DNA of 64,000 nucleotides. Source: Stomorhina lunata (lineage: Eukaryota > Arthropoda > Insecta > Diptera > Rhiniidae). Both the position numbers and the translations under genes were made by a program. Position 1 is the first letter of the stretch. The number at the start of each line of letters is the position of its first letter. The DNA lies in NCBI GenBank assembly GCA_933228675.1, contig OW121742.1, positions 41,861,699 to 41,925,698 of the forward strand, read 5' to 3'. Below, piece after piece: positions 36,101 through 44,749 of the stretch. The notes beneath the pieces were generated by a model that had not been told where the DNA came from, made no database searches, and worked only from the letters and a program-made list of their open reading frames with translations.

Positions 36101-39007
36101 CTAAATTACGGACTAACACCAGACGCAGAAAAACAGCCTCTATTCATTAAAAGTACAATTTGTCAAACAACATCTAAGCCACCAAAAGTGGAAGATAAAA
36201 CAAAATAAATTTGTTTATATAGAAAGGAAAAACATAAGCTCGAAGTCCTGCAAACAAGGAATACGACCCAAAATACACAAAAAGATAGTCAAACACGGTG
36301 GCGTTTGCTTAATGATTTGGGGAAGTTTTTCTTCTTCTGGTGTTGGTCCAATTTCATTAGTACGGAAAAATGACCACCAGTAACTATTTAGATATACTCA
36401 AAAATAAAATGCTTCAATTTGCGGAGAAGGATATGTACTTATAATGAAAATTTATTGAGGACAGTAATCCCAAACACTCTGCTAGAAGTGTTAAATCGAG
36501 GTTTGTCAAAAATAACCAGACCTAAATTCTACTGAGCAACTCTGGGGAGACCTAAAGAAACAAATTGCAGGCTTTAAAACAATGTTGGGCAAAGTCTCTT
36601 TAATTTTGTATTTTGCTAACCTTAGGGGTAGCAAAATACAAAATAAGAGAGATTCAGAGAGACTTTGCCAAACATTGCATTAAAAGTAAAAATAGGGACG
36701 AAAATGAATCAGGAAGCGTGGTATTACATTTCGCCTAGCGTTTGCGCAAGCCTTGTGCCAAGAAGTGATAAAAATTAAAAGAGTTTCAACCAAATATTGA
36801 AATAAAATAAGGATTTGATAGTATTTTTAAACAACAAATTAATAATATTTTGCAAAATATAGAAAGTTCTTATTATTTTTTCCAGGGTTGTTTTTCAAAA
36901 AACCCAATTAAATTAAAGGATAATGTAAAACTGCTATTTGTTTTAATATTTTTGGATAGTCGAATGAATATGCTTAGTTTATCACTGTTACTGAACTCTA
37001 TTGATGTAGGAGTAAATAAAATTTTAAGAAAATATGCAATTTTTTATCCGTTCTTATTATTTTTTTCCACCATATGTATATGTACAAAAAAATTGTCTTG
37101 ATTTTTTATTGTTCGAAATGAAGAAGCATCAGGACTATTAGAATATTTGTTACTTTTTTAATTTTATTGCATCAATTTAGTTAATAGATTTCTAATTTAT
37201 AGTACATCGCTTCAGAAATAAAATTTTTATAATTATAACATGACTTTTTATAAGACATTTTCTTGGCTTGAAAGCATTATTTTTTAGTTTGTAGACAAAC
37301 GGGCAGAGGCCAAGAAAAAAAAAATCATGTATTCAAAGACATGACTTGAGTGGCATTGGACAGTAAAGCAATTTTTGTACCACGTGAATCAAATCTATTT
37401 AACTGCCAATATTTTGGACTGTTGAAAGTTATAAGGTTCTTCTAAGATAAAAAAATATACATTTATAAATACTAAATAATGTCAGATGAACTTTTACAAG
37501 ATTTTAAAAATATCAGTTTAAGCTTTATTAAACAACACTAATTATTCTTGAGTTTATCGTTTACGCTTAAGAATTGTATATAAAAAATATTACAAATCAT
37601 AGTATAGTAAAAACTGTAGTGTAGTTGTGCCATGTTACAAACAATAAAACTTTTAAAGATTTAAAAAATTTTAACTTTTAACCTAAATATTTTTACAATC
37701 TTAAGAGGTAATGGCTTATTATTTATACCAAATATAAATCTATATATTATTAATTTACCTTATATCGATCAGTTTTATAGACATTTTTGCAGAAAAATTA
37801 GTGATAAAATTAGGTTCATGGATAAGAGAAATATATCCATCAATATCGCAGAGATTTCACTATATCTGCACTATATCTCCCAAAACAATTTTTTTTTTGT
37901 TATAAAATTGTTTTCAAACAAAATCTAATGAACTGACCATGGAGAAAACTGTTAAGAAAAATCGGTGAATTTCAATTAAACTCAGTTGTTTTCAGAAAGA
38001 AGAAAAATAATAAAAATAGTAAAACGATATTTGTTTACGTATAAACTTTATACTAACATGTGTGTATAAAATTGTAATTGTCATATTATATAGGAACTTC
38101 TATGACAAAAACAATGAATCATGCTTTACTTTTACGACAAATTGTTTTTAAAACAAAGAAAGCAAAATAAAAATAAACAAAGAAGAAATAATTAAAAAAT
38201 CTATATAATTATAAAAAAATAAAGACATAAGCACGTGATTTTATAAAAAAAAAGTAATAAACGAAACGTGCTATTAATTTTTTGTAAAAAGTTACTAAAT
38301 TTTACTGTTCAAACATTTTAAGCTGGCAACACTAAAGCTAAAGACAACATTGTAACTGCATTTCTTTAGTTTTTGTTGTTTGAAAATAATGACAAAAAAA
38401 AACAGATATTTGTTCTCCCTCTCGCACTTTTATAATTAAATAAGATGACGCGGAGTTGTAATTTTTATTTCATGTTTGACGAATAAGATCGAAAAGGAGA
38501 GAAAATGTCTGCACAAATATTGATAATAAATAAAAGGAAGTAGAATGTTGTTGTAAAGAAGAAAAAAAAACAGAAAATGAAAACAAAAAAGAAGAAAATG
38601 AAAAAAATTCACGTACACTTACCGGCTGCGCTGTCTACATTTGCGCCATTATTATTGCAGGTTGCTGGAGAATTTCTACCATTTTCCAGGGAATTATTAG
38701 CCGAGGGCTTCAATACAATATATTTCGACTTAAGGCTATCCAAAACTTGCTGACTATAATTGGCCACCTCTTCGTAATCAATTTTCGAAAGTAAAACCCT
38801 TTTGGCCGAGGCCACTAGTTTGCCATGAAGAGTATCCATATCATCTGAGCTATTGTTTGAACTGCCATTCACTTTATTGTGATCATCTTGTTGCGAGGCA
38901 GACTGTTTGGCATTGGCGGCAGCCGAACAACTGCCGCCCGAACCCAATGACTCCCTGAGGGCGGCATTAACACTGGCCGCAGTTTCACAAACCACGGACA
39001 CTGGCAT
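21113..39007 (-). CDS. scny: Ubiquitin carboxyl-terminal hydrolase 36, scrawny
   Basis: Canonical model, minus strand: exons 39007-38623, 34484-33754, 32840-30816 and 21448-21113, with agreeing phases, 1,158 aa. USP36/scrawny deubiquitinates histone H2B and nucleolar and growth regulators such as MYC. Exon 1 gives [20 protein letters not shown] and KSKYIVLKP. Exon 2 has the Cys box [20 protein letters not shown] (Cys about 192) and the zinc pairs CLTC and CEAC. Exon 3 completes the USP fold with [20 protein letters not shown] and the His box [12 protein letters not shown] (His about 446), then YDDSYVRPI, and a long Ser/Asn-rich tail ending [19 protein letters not shown]. Exon 4 encodes [38 protein letters not shown] and a basic Gly/Asn-rich end, probably a nucleolar signal. 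The acceptor at 34,484 lies inside a longer open frame and is the least certain join. Confidence 0.9.
21600..21700. mobile_element. Helentron-like and MITE fragments
   Basis: TGTTATAGTCGGTCAAGTCA at 21,614 matches the Helentron-like terminus. ACATGTCACAAATTCTGTTC at about 21,681 matches the MITE end. Both are short and truncated. Confidence 0.5.
22366..22881. mobile_element. MITE, about 515 bp, with inverted terminal repeats
   Basis: The left end GGCATGTCACAAATTCCGTT is followed by CGGAATTG. The right end is TTCCGAACGGAATTGAGTTT, then TGTGACATGG. The two are inverted and match the MITE at 17,151-18,078. The interior is non-coding and AT-rich apart from a GC-richer piece with CATCACTGCGCTGCATCACG at about 22,600 and its partial inverted echo at 22,755 (CAGCGCAGTGATGCATC). 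It lies in the last scny intron. Confidence 0.7.
22890..23300. other. Unidentified degenerate insertion with Helentron-like end
   Basis: A GC-richer stretch (about 22,900-23,110) that may be an old transposon, but no frame survives. At 23,190-23,260, TTTATATGGGCAAACAGTCA and CCGACTTAGGAAGTGATTTT match the internal part of the Helentron-like copy at about 6,430-6,490. Confidence 0.4.
23701..24917 (+). mobile_element. mariner-family (DD41D-like) transposon, copy 1
   Basis: The inverted ends AAGGGTTATCCATTTCGTGG and (reverse) ACGGGTTATCCATTTTGCGT lie inside a TA duplication (23,699-23,700 and 24,918-24,919). About 1.22 kb. It carries the transposase remnant listed below. The element sits in the last scny intron, at the edge of a satellite A block. 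Confidence 0.85.
23813..24766 (+). pseudogene. mariner-family transposase, copy 1, frameshifted and deleted
   Basis: The putative start is at 23,813 ([17 protein letters not shown]), then the frame breaks. The longest frame (23,930-24,421) includes [31 protein letters not shown], the first-Asp region [20 protein letters not shown] and VTVWCAFG. A later frame holds the second-Asp motif [12 protein letters not shown]. The segment with the third Asp (the [13 protein letters not shown] region) is deleted. After the deletion the tail [20 protein letters not shown] can still be read. It cannot encode a working enzyme. Confidence 0.85.
24920..25450. repeat. Satellite A block 4 (scny intron)
   Basis: Diverged ATTATAAT/ATTATAAC units directly follow mariner copy 1 and fade by about 25,450. 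Confidence 0.75.
25451..26294. other. scny intron sequence with ATCA-rich tracts
   Basis: AT-rich sequence including a run of ATCAATC/CATCAT motifs at about 25,743-25,790. If the candidate exon at 26,295-26,933 is real, its 3'UTR lies here. Nothing else is seen. Confidence 0.4.
26295..26933 (-). CDS. Candidate alternative terminal exon of scny (or nested gene)
   Basis: A 212-codon open frame on the minus strand, preceded by a good acceptor (CCCTTTAATTTAG|AATTTTT) and ending in a stop. It has no ATG at its left part ([14 protein letters not shown]), so it looks like a spliced exon. Its phase (0) matches the donor of scny exon 3 (GAG|GTAAGT). Joined there it would replace the basic C-terminus with an Asn/Ser/Thr/Asp-rich acidic one, including [20 protein letters not shown] and [21 protein letters not shown] do not recognise a domain. 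Alternatively it could be the last exon of a nested gene. It lies between two satellite A blocks. Confidence 0.5.
   Translation of the reverse strand, partial: NFYLFDEKRIEDDSINKNNIINGNDHDDGNEDAQMSSLNDSEVQHQTNENHQTNPKNDIDILVGNDNNNMIIQTTTSQQDLKFNMTTTENCKQNENKDEQVYASSTKDSSRYADDMPVNFKNQYSLKDGGDLQELIDEEMETIDSCSSVTTATTVINTYSLSSNSSPLNTASSPPTLPLLATSNPSSTNQLLTFEENLSVLEDNNEAVMDNL
26934..27519. other. scny intron, T-rich
   Basis: T-rich sequence including the acceptor tract of the candidate exon. The plus-strand frame at 26,992-27,228 is low-complexity Phe-rich noise. Confidence 0.45.
27520..28775. repeat. Satellite A block 5 (scny intron)
   Basis: Units of CATTATAATGCGATAATAAT type, the GATAATAATG variant being specific to this block. 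Its right part is interrupted by mariner copy 2. Confidence 0.85.
28776..30051 (+). mobile_element. mariner-family (DD41D-like) transposon, copy 2, full length
   Basis: The terminal inverted repeats AAGTGTATCCCAACTAGAAC and (reverse) AAGGGTTTCCCAACTAAAAC both continue into ATTTTTAAATTT. TA duplications lie at 28,774-28,775 and 30,052-30,053. The length is 1,276 bp. It was inserted within satellite A, which resumes at 30,052. Confidence 0.9.
28889..29948 (+). pseudogene. mariner-family transposase, copy 2, near-complete but broken
   Basis: It starts at the ATG at 28,889 ([20 protein letters not shown], an N-terminal HTH), then [20 protein letters not shown] before a stop near 29,176. It resumes with [20 protein letters not shown], the first-Asp region [30 protein letters not shown], the second Asp in [12 protein letters not shown] and the third in [10 protein letters not shown] count 41 residues between the second and third Asp, the DD41D spacing reported for rosa-type mariners of flies. 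Several frameshifts and one stop make it inactive. Confidence 0.85.
30052..30140. repeat. Satellite A remnant after mariner copy 2
   Basis: TATAATGCGATTATAATGTA and related units continue the array split by the transposon. Confidence 0.7.
30141..30815 (-). other. scny last intron, 5' part
   Basis: AT-rich sequence starting from the donor GTAAGT at 30,815. No coding or repeat signal is recognised apart from poly-T tracts. Confidence 0.5.
32841..33753 (-). other. scny intron between catalytic exons
   Basis: A 913-bp intron from GTAAGA at 33,753 to CTATAG at 32,841. A Cys-rich plus-strand frame at 33,125-33,403 has no family resemblance. Nothing else is recognised. Confidence 0.65.
33754..34725 (-). 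CDS. scny: scny alternative first coding exon with a membrane segment
   Basis: The open frame of the catalytic exon continues upstream of the acceptor used by exon 1. It contains an ATG at 34,725-34,723, followed by [20 protein letters not shown], then [20 protein letters not shown]. This gives a hydrophobic stretch of about 30 residues, then a Cys-rich stretch ([15 protein letters not shown]) before the shared part starting DANGNNTS. Starting here and splicing to the same downstream exons gives 1,110 aa. The hydrophobic stretch looks like a membrane anchor. Drosophila USP36 is known to have isoforms differing at the N-terminus and in location, so an internal promoter is plausible. Transcript evidence is not available here. 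Confidence 0.65.
34726..36100 (-). other. scny intron 1, proximal part
   Basis: AT-rich sequence upstream of the internal ATG. It would hold the alternative promoter if the membrane isoform is real. No clear TATA/Inr pair was found. A possible old MITE lies at about 35,645-35,920 (AATCAGGTTTACTTGATCA on the left, an inverted GTCAGGTTTGGCTTATCAAG on the right), but its ends are unclear. Confidence 0.4.
36110..36800 (+). pseudogene. Tc1-like transposase relic in scny intron 1
   Basis: Broken frames read [13 protein letters not shown], then [20 protein letters not shown] and [11 protein letters not shown]. This is the Tc1 block RPKYxxPTVKHGGGSVMVWGxFS. Later frames read [16 protein letters not shown] (Tc1 QDNDPKHTS) and [13 protein letters not shown] (Tc1 PIENLWGxLK). 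Stops and frameshifts throughout show it is dead. It is in the opposite orientation to scny. Confidence 0.75.
36581..36676. repeat. Long inverted repeat (hairpin) at end of Tc1-like relic
   Basis: The left arm AATGTTGGGCAAAGTCTCTT and then TTGTATTTTGCTA mirror the right arm TAGCAAAATACAAAATAAGA, then AGAGACTTTGCCAAACATT, with a few mismatches and a short insertion. The arms are about 45 bp around a tiny loop. It looks like a small fold-back element. Confidence 0.75.
36801..38622 (-). other. scny intron 1, distal part
   Basis: AT-rich sequence up to the donor GTAAGTG at 38,622-38,616. No gene or repeat family is recognised. Short frames here are noise. Confidence 0.5.
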
Positions 39008-40040
39008 GGAGTTGTTTGTTGTTAGAGTTTGTGGAGGAATATTGGAAAATTTTACGTTTTTGTCCTAACTAAATTTATAAAAAAAAGAAATGAATTAAAG
39101 GCGGGTGCGGTCCGAATTGCTTTATTCTTTAAAATCCTTTTTTTTTTGTCTGGCACCCGCTCTCGTGTATTTTTTTTATTTTTGGCTTTTGTTCCTGTTT
39201 TTTTTTGTGTTTGTCGCTTTTATTGCTTCACCACGTAACCGTAATAAAAACAATTCTTCAATTCCACTCCTTCTCCAAAGAAAAAAAAACAAACCCACTA
39301 CAACTCGTTACTTTTATTGTTTGCTTAAGATTTTTTCTTTTTGTTCTTTTAAACTCCTCAAATCTCCTTGAATGTCCTTTACATTAATTTTGTGGAAAAT
39401 AATATTCGAATATTATTTATTTAACATAATTTTCTTGCTTTTGTTTTACTTTTATTCCGGGTTTTCTATTTTGCAACACATTTACACGTTTTTTTCTTCT
39501 TTCAATATTTTCTATATGTATTTTTCCACTTTTTAGAAATTTTCGCGTTCAATGATTTTTTCTCTTCTCTGTGTAGCCGTCATTTAATTTTTTTCAATTT
39601 AATTTTTATGTACTTTATCCGTAGTCTTTTGGAATTATCTTGTTATATTTTTATTGGTTACACTTTGCTTTATATTTTTTACATATTTTGGCATTTTTTT
39701 TATTAGTTTTTAGAGTATAAAAATACGAAAAAATATTGAAAATATTTTGCTGCTGTAATTTCGGTCTGTAGCAAAAAAAAATTTTCTTCCGACTAAAGCA
39801 GCGAGCAACGAGTTGGCGAGAGAAAAAACCACGCGTTTTTTTTTCCTGAAACACAGAGTCGTATTTTTTCTAAAAGCACCAGAAAAAACAGTGTTGCTGT
39901 AGTTTTATGAACTTGTTTTGTGGTGTAGTGTAAAATGAGATTTTGGAAGTAAAGTTTGGTGATATTAATTTAAAAATTTAAATTCATAAAAATTTAAATC
40001 AAAATAATGAATTAATTTGAAAATTTTGTGATGAAGAAAC
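39008..40040 (-). promoter_or_regulatory. scny: Upstream region and probable 5'UTR of scny
   Basis: T-rich on the plus strand, so the scny transcript leader would be A-rich. No TATA box with an Inr at the right spacing was identified. The exact start of transcription is not visible. Confidence 0.4.
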
Positions 40041-40049
40041 TAAAAAAAA

Positions 40050-40095
40050 AACAAGTAAGAAACCATAATAAATGGTCAAGGACGACCGCCATATG
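40050..40095 (-). mobile_element. Helentron-like terminus fragment
   Basis: AAAAACAAGTAAGAAACCAT followed by AATAAATGGTCAAGGACGACC resembles the inverted 3' end of the family at 5,910 and 44,118. The rest is not recognisable. Confidence 0.4.
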
Positions 40096-40679
40096 GAAAT
40101 AAATGTCAAATAAGAAACGATTACACAGGTCTACAAAATGAAAATTTTGGTCAGCTGCATGAGATATTTTCACTGAATTATATATTTTAGAATTCGCTGA
40201 TTTAAAAAATTATGGTATCTATTCACCATCACATCAGGGTTTTTTGCAAATTCAAATACGAAAATTCATCAAAATACATGTTTTTTCAAAATTATATTTT
40301 AAAATTTTATTTTGTATAATATTGTTTAACTAATAAATATAATAGATAATATAACTATATGTTTGTTCCCGTACTCTTACGAAACTACCCAAAACAGTCC
40401 GAAATTACTCAAAAAACAACAATTTGTATTGAAAAATTTGTACGGGAACATATTTGAATAAGTTTGGGTTGTTTCGTTAAAGTACGGGAACAAACATAAT
40501 ATATTATGCTTTGAATATTTTTTCTGTTTTTATTACTAAATATTTACATTTTCGAGAAAATCTACGATTTTAAATTGCAAATATAGCGAATATCATGATA
40601 TCGAATATATGATATATATATTCATGATATCGGCCTTAACTATTTTGATTTTTTTCTTTAGTTAATTTTATGACACTGC
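40096..40679. other. AT-rich intergenic sequence
   Basis: Contains an imperfect inverted pair around 40,362-40,495 (TGTTTGTTCCCGTACTCTTA and its reverse TTAAAGTACGGGAACAAACA), about 95 bp apart, which may bound a small fold-back element. No genes are seen. Confidence 0.5.
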
Positions 40680-43255
40680 AAAGGAAATTTATAATTTTTA
40701 TAGAAAATTTATAATTCTTATAGGAGATTTTTAAGAAAATTTTTATTTTTATAAGAAATTTTTCAAAAACTTCCTATTATTTTAAGAAATTTTTCAAAAA
40801 TTTTCTATTTTTGTAAAAATATAAAAATAGGAAATTTTTGAAAAATTTCCTATAAAAATAGGAAATTTTTGAAAAATTTCCTATAAAAATAGGAAATTTT
40901 TGAAAAATTTCCTATAAAAATATAAAAAATTTTTCAAAAATTTCCTATTTTTATAGGAAATTTTTCAAAAATTTTCCATTTTTATAGGAAATTTTTCAAA
41001 AATTTCCTATTTTTATAGGAAATTTTTCAAAAATTTCCTATTTTTATAGGAAATTTTTCTAAAATTTCCTATTTTTATAGGAAATTTTTCAAAAATTTCC
41101 TATTTTTACAGGAAATTTTTCAAAAATTTCCTATTTTTATAGGAAATTTTTCAAAAATTTCCTATTTTTATAGGAAATTTTTCAAAAATTTCCTATTTTT
41201 ATAGGAAATTTTTCAAAAATTTCCTATTTTTATAGGAAATTTTTCAAAAATTTCCTATTTTTATAGGAAATTTTTCAAAAATTTCCTATTTTTATAGGAA
41301 ATTTTTCAAAAATTTCCTATTTTTATAGGAAATTTTTCAAAAATTTCCTATTTTTATAGGAAATTTTTCAAAAATTTCCTATTTTTATAGGAAATTTTTC
41401 AAAAATTTCCTATTTTTATAGGAAATTTTTCAAAAATTTCCTATTTTTATAGGAAATTTTTCAAAAATTTCCTATTTTTATAGGAAATTTTTCAAAAATT
41501 TCCTATTTTTATAGGAAATTTTTCAAAAATTTCCTATTTTTATAGGAAATTTTTCAAAAATTTCCTATTTTTATAGGAAATTTTTCAAAAATTTCCTATT
41601 TTTATAGGAAATTTTTCAAAAATTTCCTATTTTTATAGGAAATTTTTCAAAAATTTCCTATTTTTATAGGAAATTTTTCAAAAATTTCCTATTTTTATAG
41701 GAAATTTTTCAAAAATTTCCTATTTTTATAGGAAATTTTTCAAAAATTTCCTATTTTTATAGGAAATTTTTCAAAAATTTCCTATTTTTATAGGAAATTT
41801 TTCAAAAATTTCCTATTTTTATAGGAAATTTTTCAAAAATTTCCTATTTTTATAGGAAATTTTTCAAAAATTTCCTATTTTTATAGGAAATTTTTCAAAA
41901 ATTTCCTATTTTTATAGGAAATTTTTCAAAAATTTCCTATTTTTATAGGAAATTTTTCAAAAATTTCCTATTTTTATAGGAAATTTTTCAAAAATTTCCT
42001 ATTTTTATAGGAAATTTTTCAAAAATTTCCTATTTTTATAGGAAATTTTTCAAAAATTTCCTATTTTTATAGGAAATTTTTCAAAAATTTCCTATTTTTA
42101 TAGGAAATTTTTCAAAAATTTCCTATTTTTATAGGAAATTTTTCAAAAATTTCCTATTTTTATAGGAAATTTTTCAAAAATTTCCTATTTTTATAGGAAA
42201 TTTTTCAAAAATTTCCTATTTTTATAGGAAATTTTTCAAAAATTTCCTATTTTTATAGGAAATTTTTCAAAAATTTCCTATTTTTATAGGAAATTTTTCA
42301 AAAATTTCCTATTTTTATAGGAAATTTTTCAAAAATTTCCTATTTTTATAGGAAATTTTTCAAAAATTTCCTATTTTTATAGGAAATTTTTCAAAATTTT
42401 CCTATTTTTATAGGAAATTTTTCAAAAATTTCCTATTTTTATAGGAAATTTTTCAAAAATTTCCTATTTTTATAGGAAATTTTTCAAAAATTTCCTATTT
42501 TTATAGGAAATTTTTCAAAAATTTCCTATTTTTATAGGAAATTTTTCAAAAATTTCCTATTTTTATAGGAAATTTTTCAAAAATTTCCTATTTTTATAGG
42601 AAATTTTTCAAAAATTTCCTATTTTTATAGGAAATTTTTCAAAAATTTCCTATTTTTATAGGAAATTTTTCAAAAATTTCCTTTTTTTATAGGAAATTTT
42701 TCAAAAATTTCCTATTTTTATAGGAAATTTTTCAAAAATTTCCTATTTTTATAGGAAATTTTTCAAAAATTTCCTATTTTTATAGGAAATTTTTCAAAAA
42801 TTTCCTATTTTTATAGGAAATTTTTCAAAAATTTCCTATTTTTATAGGAAATTTTTCAAAAATTTCCTATTTTTATAGGAAATTTTTCAAAAATTTACTA
42901 TTTTTATAGGAAATTTTTCTAAAATTTCCTATGTTTATAGGATATTTTTCAAAAATTTCCTATTTTTATAGGAAATTTTTCAAAAATTTCCTATTTTTAT
43001 AGGAAATTTTTCAAAATTTCCTATTTTTATAGGAAATTTTTCAAAAATTTCCTATTTTTATAGGAAATTTTTCAAAAATTTTCTTTTTTATAGGAAATTT
43101 TTTAAAAATTTCCTTTTTTTATAGGAATTTTTTCAAAAATGTCCTATTTTTATAGGAATTTTTCAAAAATGTCCTATTTTTAGAGGAATTTTTTTTTAAA
43201 TTTTCTATTTTTATAGGATTTTTTTTAAATTTCCTATTTTTATAGAAAATTAAAA
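40680..43255. repeat. Satellite B, 31-bp tandem array
   Basis: Unit ATAGGAAATTTTTCAAAAAT + TTCCTATTTTT (31 bp), about 75-80 copies, nearly identical from about 40,930 to 42,890 and degenerating to the right edge at 43,255. Each unit holds a near-perfect dyad GGAAATTTTTCAAAAATTTCC-type core. A block of three units at about 40,816-40,925 is inverted relative to the rest. Confidence 0.96.
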
Positions 43256-43415
43256 AAAAAAACATTATGTCTTAACATCTGGTTGTTCGAATAAGAACTA
43301 GTTTGTCATAAAAAATCGCTATATTTACATTATTTTTTGTCTTACTTATGAACGAACGTTATTATCGACATAAACAATCACATTGAAATAGGGTTGCATT
43401 TATTATTTTTGGTAG

Positions 43416-43453
43416 TACAGTTTTGTGACTAACGGATAAGTCACAAAACTGTA
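43416..43453. repeat. Perfect 15-bp inverted repeat
   Basis: TACAGTTTTGTGACT (43,416-43,430) and its exact reverse complement (43,439-43,453) flank an 8-nt loop AACGGATA. It is isolated in the spacer after satellite B. Confidence 0.85.
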
Positions 43454-43479
43454 TTTAAAAATATGTATGTGCATAATTA

Positions 43480-43715
43480 GAAAACGACTAGAGCTAGGAT
43501 TAGAGCAATGATTAATGCTATAGTAATGGCTAGAGCTATTGCTAGAGAAGTGCTTAGAGTTAAGACTACAGCTATGACTTAAAATGTAACCAGAGTTATG
43601 ACTATAGCTAAAGCTGTGAGTATAGTTATGACTAGAGATATGATTACAGATATGATTAGTGCTATTGCTAGAGCTACGTTTACAATTATGCCAAGAGCTA
43701 TGACTTACTTATTTA
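43480..43715. repeat. Degenerate 'gactagagctatg' short tandem repeat
   Basis: About 12- to 18-bp units of GAGCTATGACTAGAGCTAT type. The motif recurs at about 44,045-44,105, 44,545-44,605 and 46,865-46,925, so this repeat has been split up by the duplication and insertions in between. Confidence 0.7.
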
Positions 43716-43733
43716 CTTACTTAAATGGCCTAT

Positions 43734-43950
43734 GTTACAACCTCTTAAGGTAAAAGGCGCATATTCTCCGATTTCGTATGCCAAGTTTTCAAAAATTTTC
43801 TTCTACTTGGTCTTTCCATTGAAGTTTTGGACGCACTCTTCTACGGGTTCCCTCGGGATTATTATCGAACACTTTTCTTGCCGGAGTACTTTCATCCATT
43901 CGCACAACCTGTCATAGCCAACCTACGCGATATTGCTTAATGCGTTTCAC
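43734..43950 (-). pseudogene. Non-LTR retrotransposon C-terminal fragment (copy 1)
   Basis: On the minus strand a frame reads VVRMDESTPARKVFDNNPEG, then TRRRVRPKLQWKDQVEENFE. This is the C-terminal tail of RTE/CR1-type reverse transcriptases (GHVxRMxxxRxPxKxxxxxPxGxRxxGRPxxRWxDxVxxDL). Only this tail survives. Confidence 0.65.
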
Positions 43951-44249
43951 TATGTCTGTGTCAGCATATAACTAACTCATACAGCTCATGGTTCATTCGA
44001 TGTCGACTATATATAGCTATTACTGAAACTATGCCTTTAAGTGTGAATGACTCTAAACTAGAGCTGTATCTAAAGCTGTACCTAGAGTAATGACTAAAGC
44101 ACTATCCCTGATTATAACAAGTAAGAAAAGCTATAGTCGGTCAAGCCCGACTATATCACACGCTTCACTACTAAGGTTAAATATGGACCAACAATTAAAA
44201 AAATTTTCCTTAAGTCTTAGAGACATACATATACAATGTGCTATTTTTT
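43795..44249. repeat. Duplicated segment, left copy
   Basis: Bases 43,795-44,249 recur at 44,295-44,749 (offset exactly 500) with only a handful of differences. The segment holds the non-LTR tail, a 'tagagctgt' repeat and a reversed Helentron-like end (AACAAGTAAGAAAAGCTATA at 44,117). In this copy the flank GTGCTATTTTTTT runs straight into AATTTCGAGATTTGTATCA. Confidence 0.93.
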
Positions 44250-44294
44250 TTTTTTTTAATTTCGAGATTTGTATCAATTTACAAAAATAGAAAG

Positions 44295-44749
44295 ATTTTC
44301 TTCTACTTGGTCTTTCCATTGAAGTTTTGGACGCACTCTTCTACGAGTTCCCTCGGGATCATTATCGAACACTTTTCTTGCCGGAGTACTTTCATCCATT
44401 CGCACAACCTATCATAGCCAACCTACGCGATATTGCTTAATGCGTTTCACTATGTCTGTGTCAGCATATAACTAACTCATACAGCTCATGGTTCATTCGA
44501 TGTCGACTATATATAGCTATTACTGAAACTATGCCTTTAAGTGTGAGTGACTCTAAACTAGAGCTGTATCTAAAGCTGTACCTAGAGTAATGACTAAAGC
44601 ACTATCCCTGATTATAACAAGTAAGAAAAGCTATAGTCGGCCAAGCCCGACTATATCACACGCTTCACTACTAAGGTTAAATATGGACCAACAATTAAAA
44701 AAATTTTCCTTAAGTCTTAGAGACATACATATACTATGTGCTATTTTTA
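44295..44749. repeat. Duplicated segment, right copy, with fragment of non-LTR tail
   Basis: Matches the left copy. Its minus strand again encodes the VRMDESTPARKVF-type non-LTR tail (about 44,295-44,420). The right border is interrupted by the element at 44,748. Confidence 0.92.

Noticed and set aside
40680..43255. Regular repeat array that might suggest CRISPR
   Set aside because: Units are contiguous 31-mers with no unique spacers, in a spliced eukaryotic genome.
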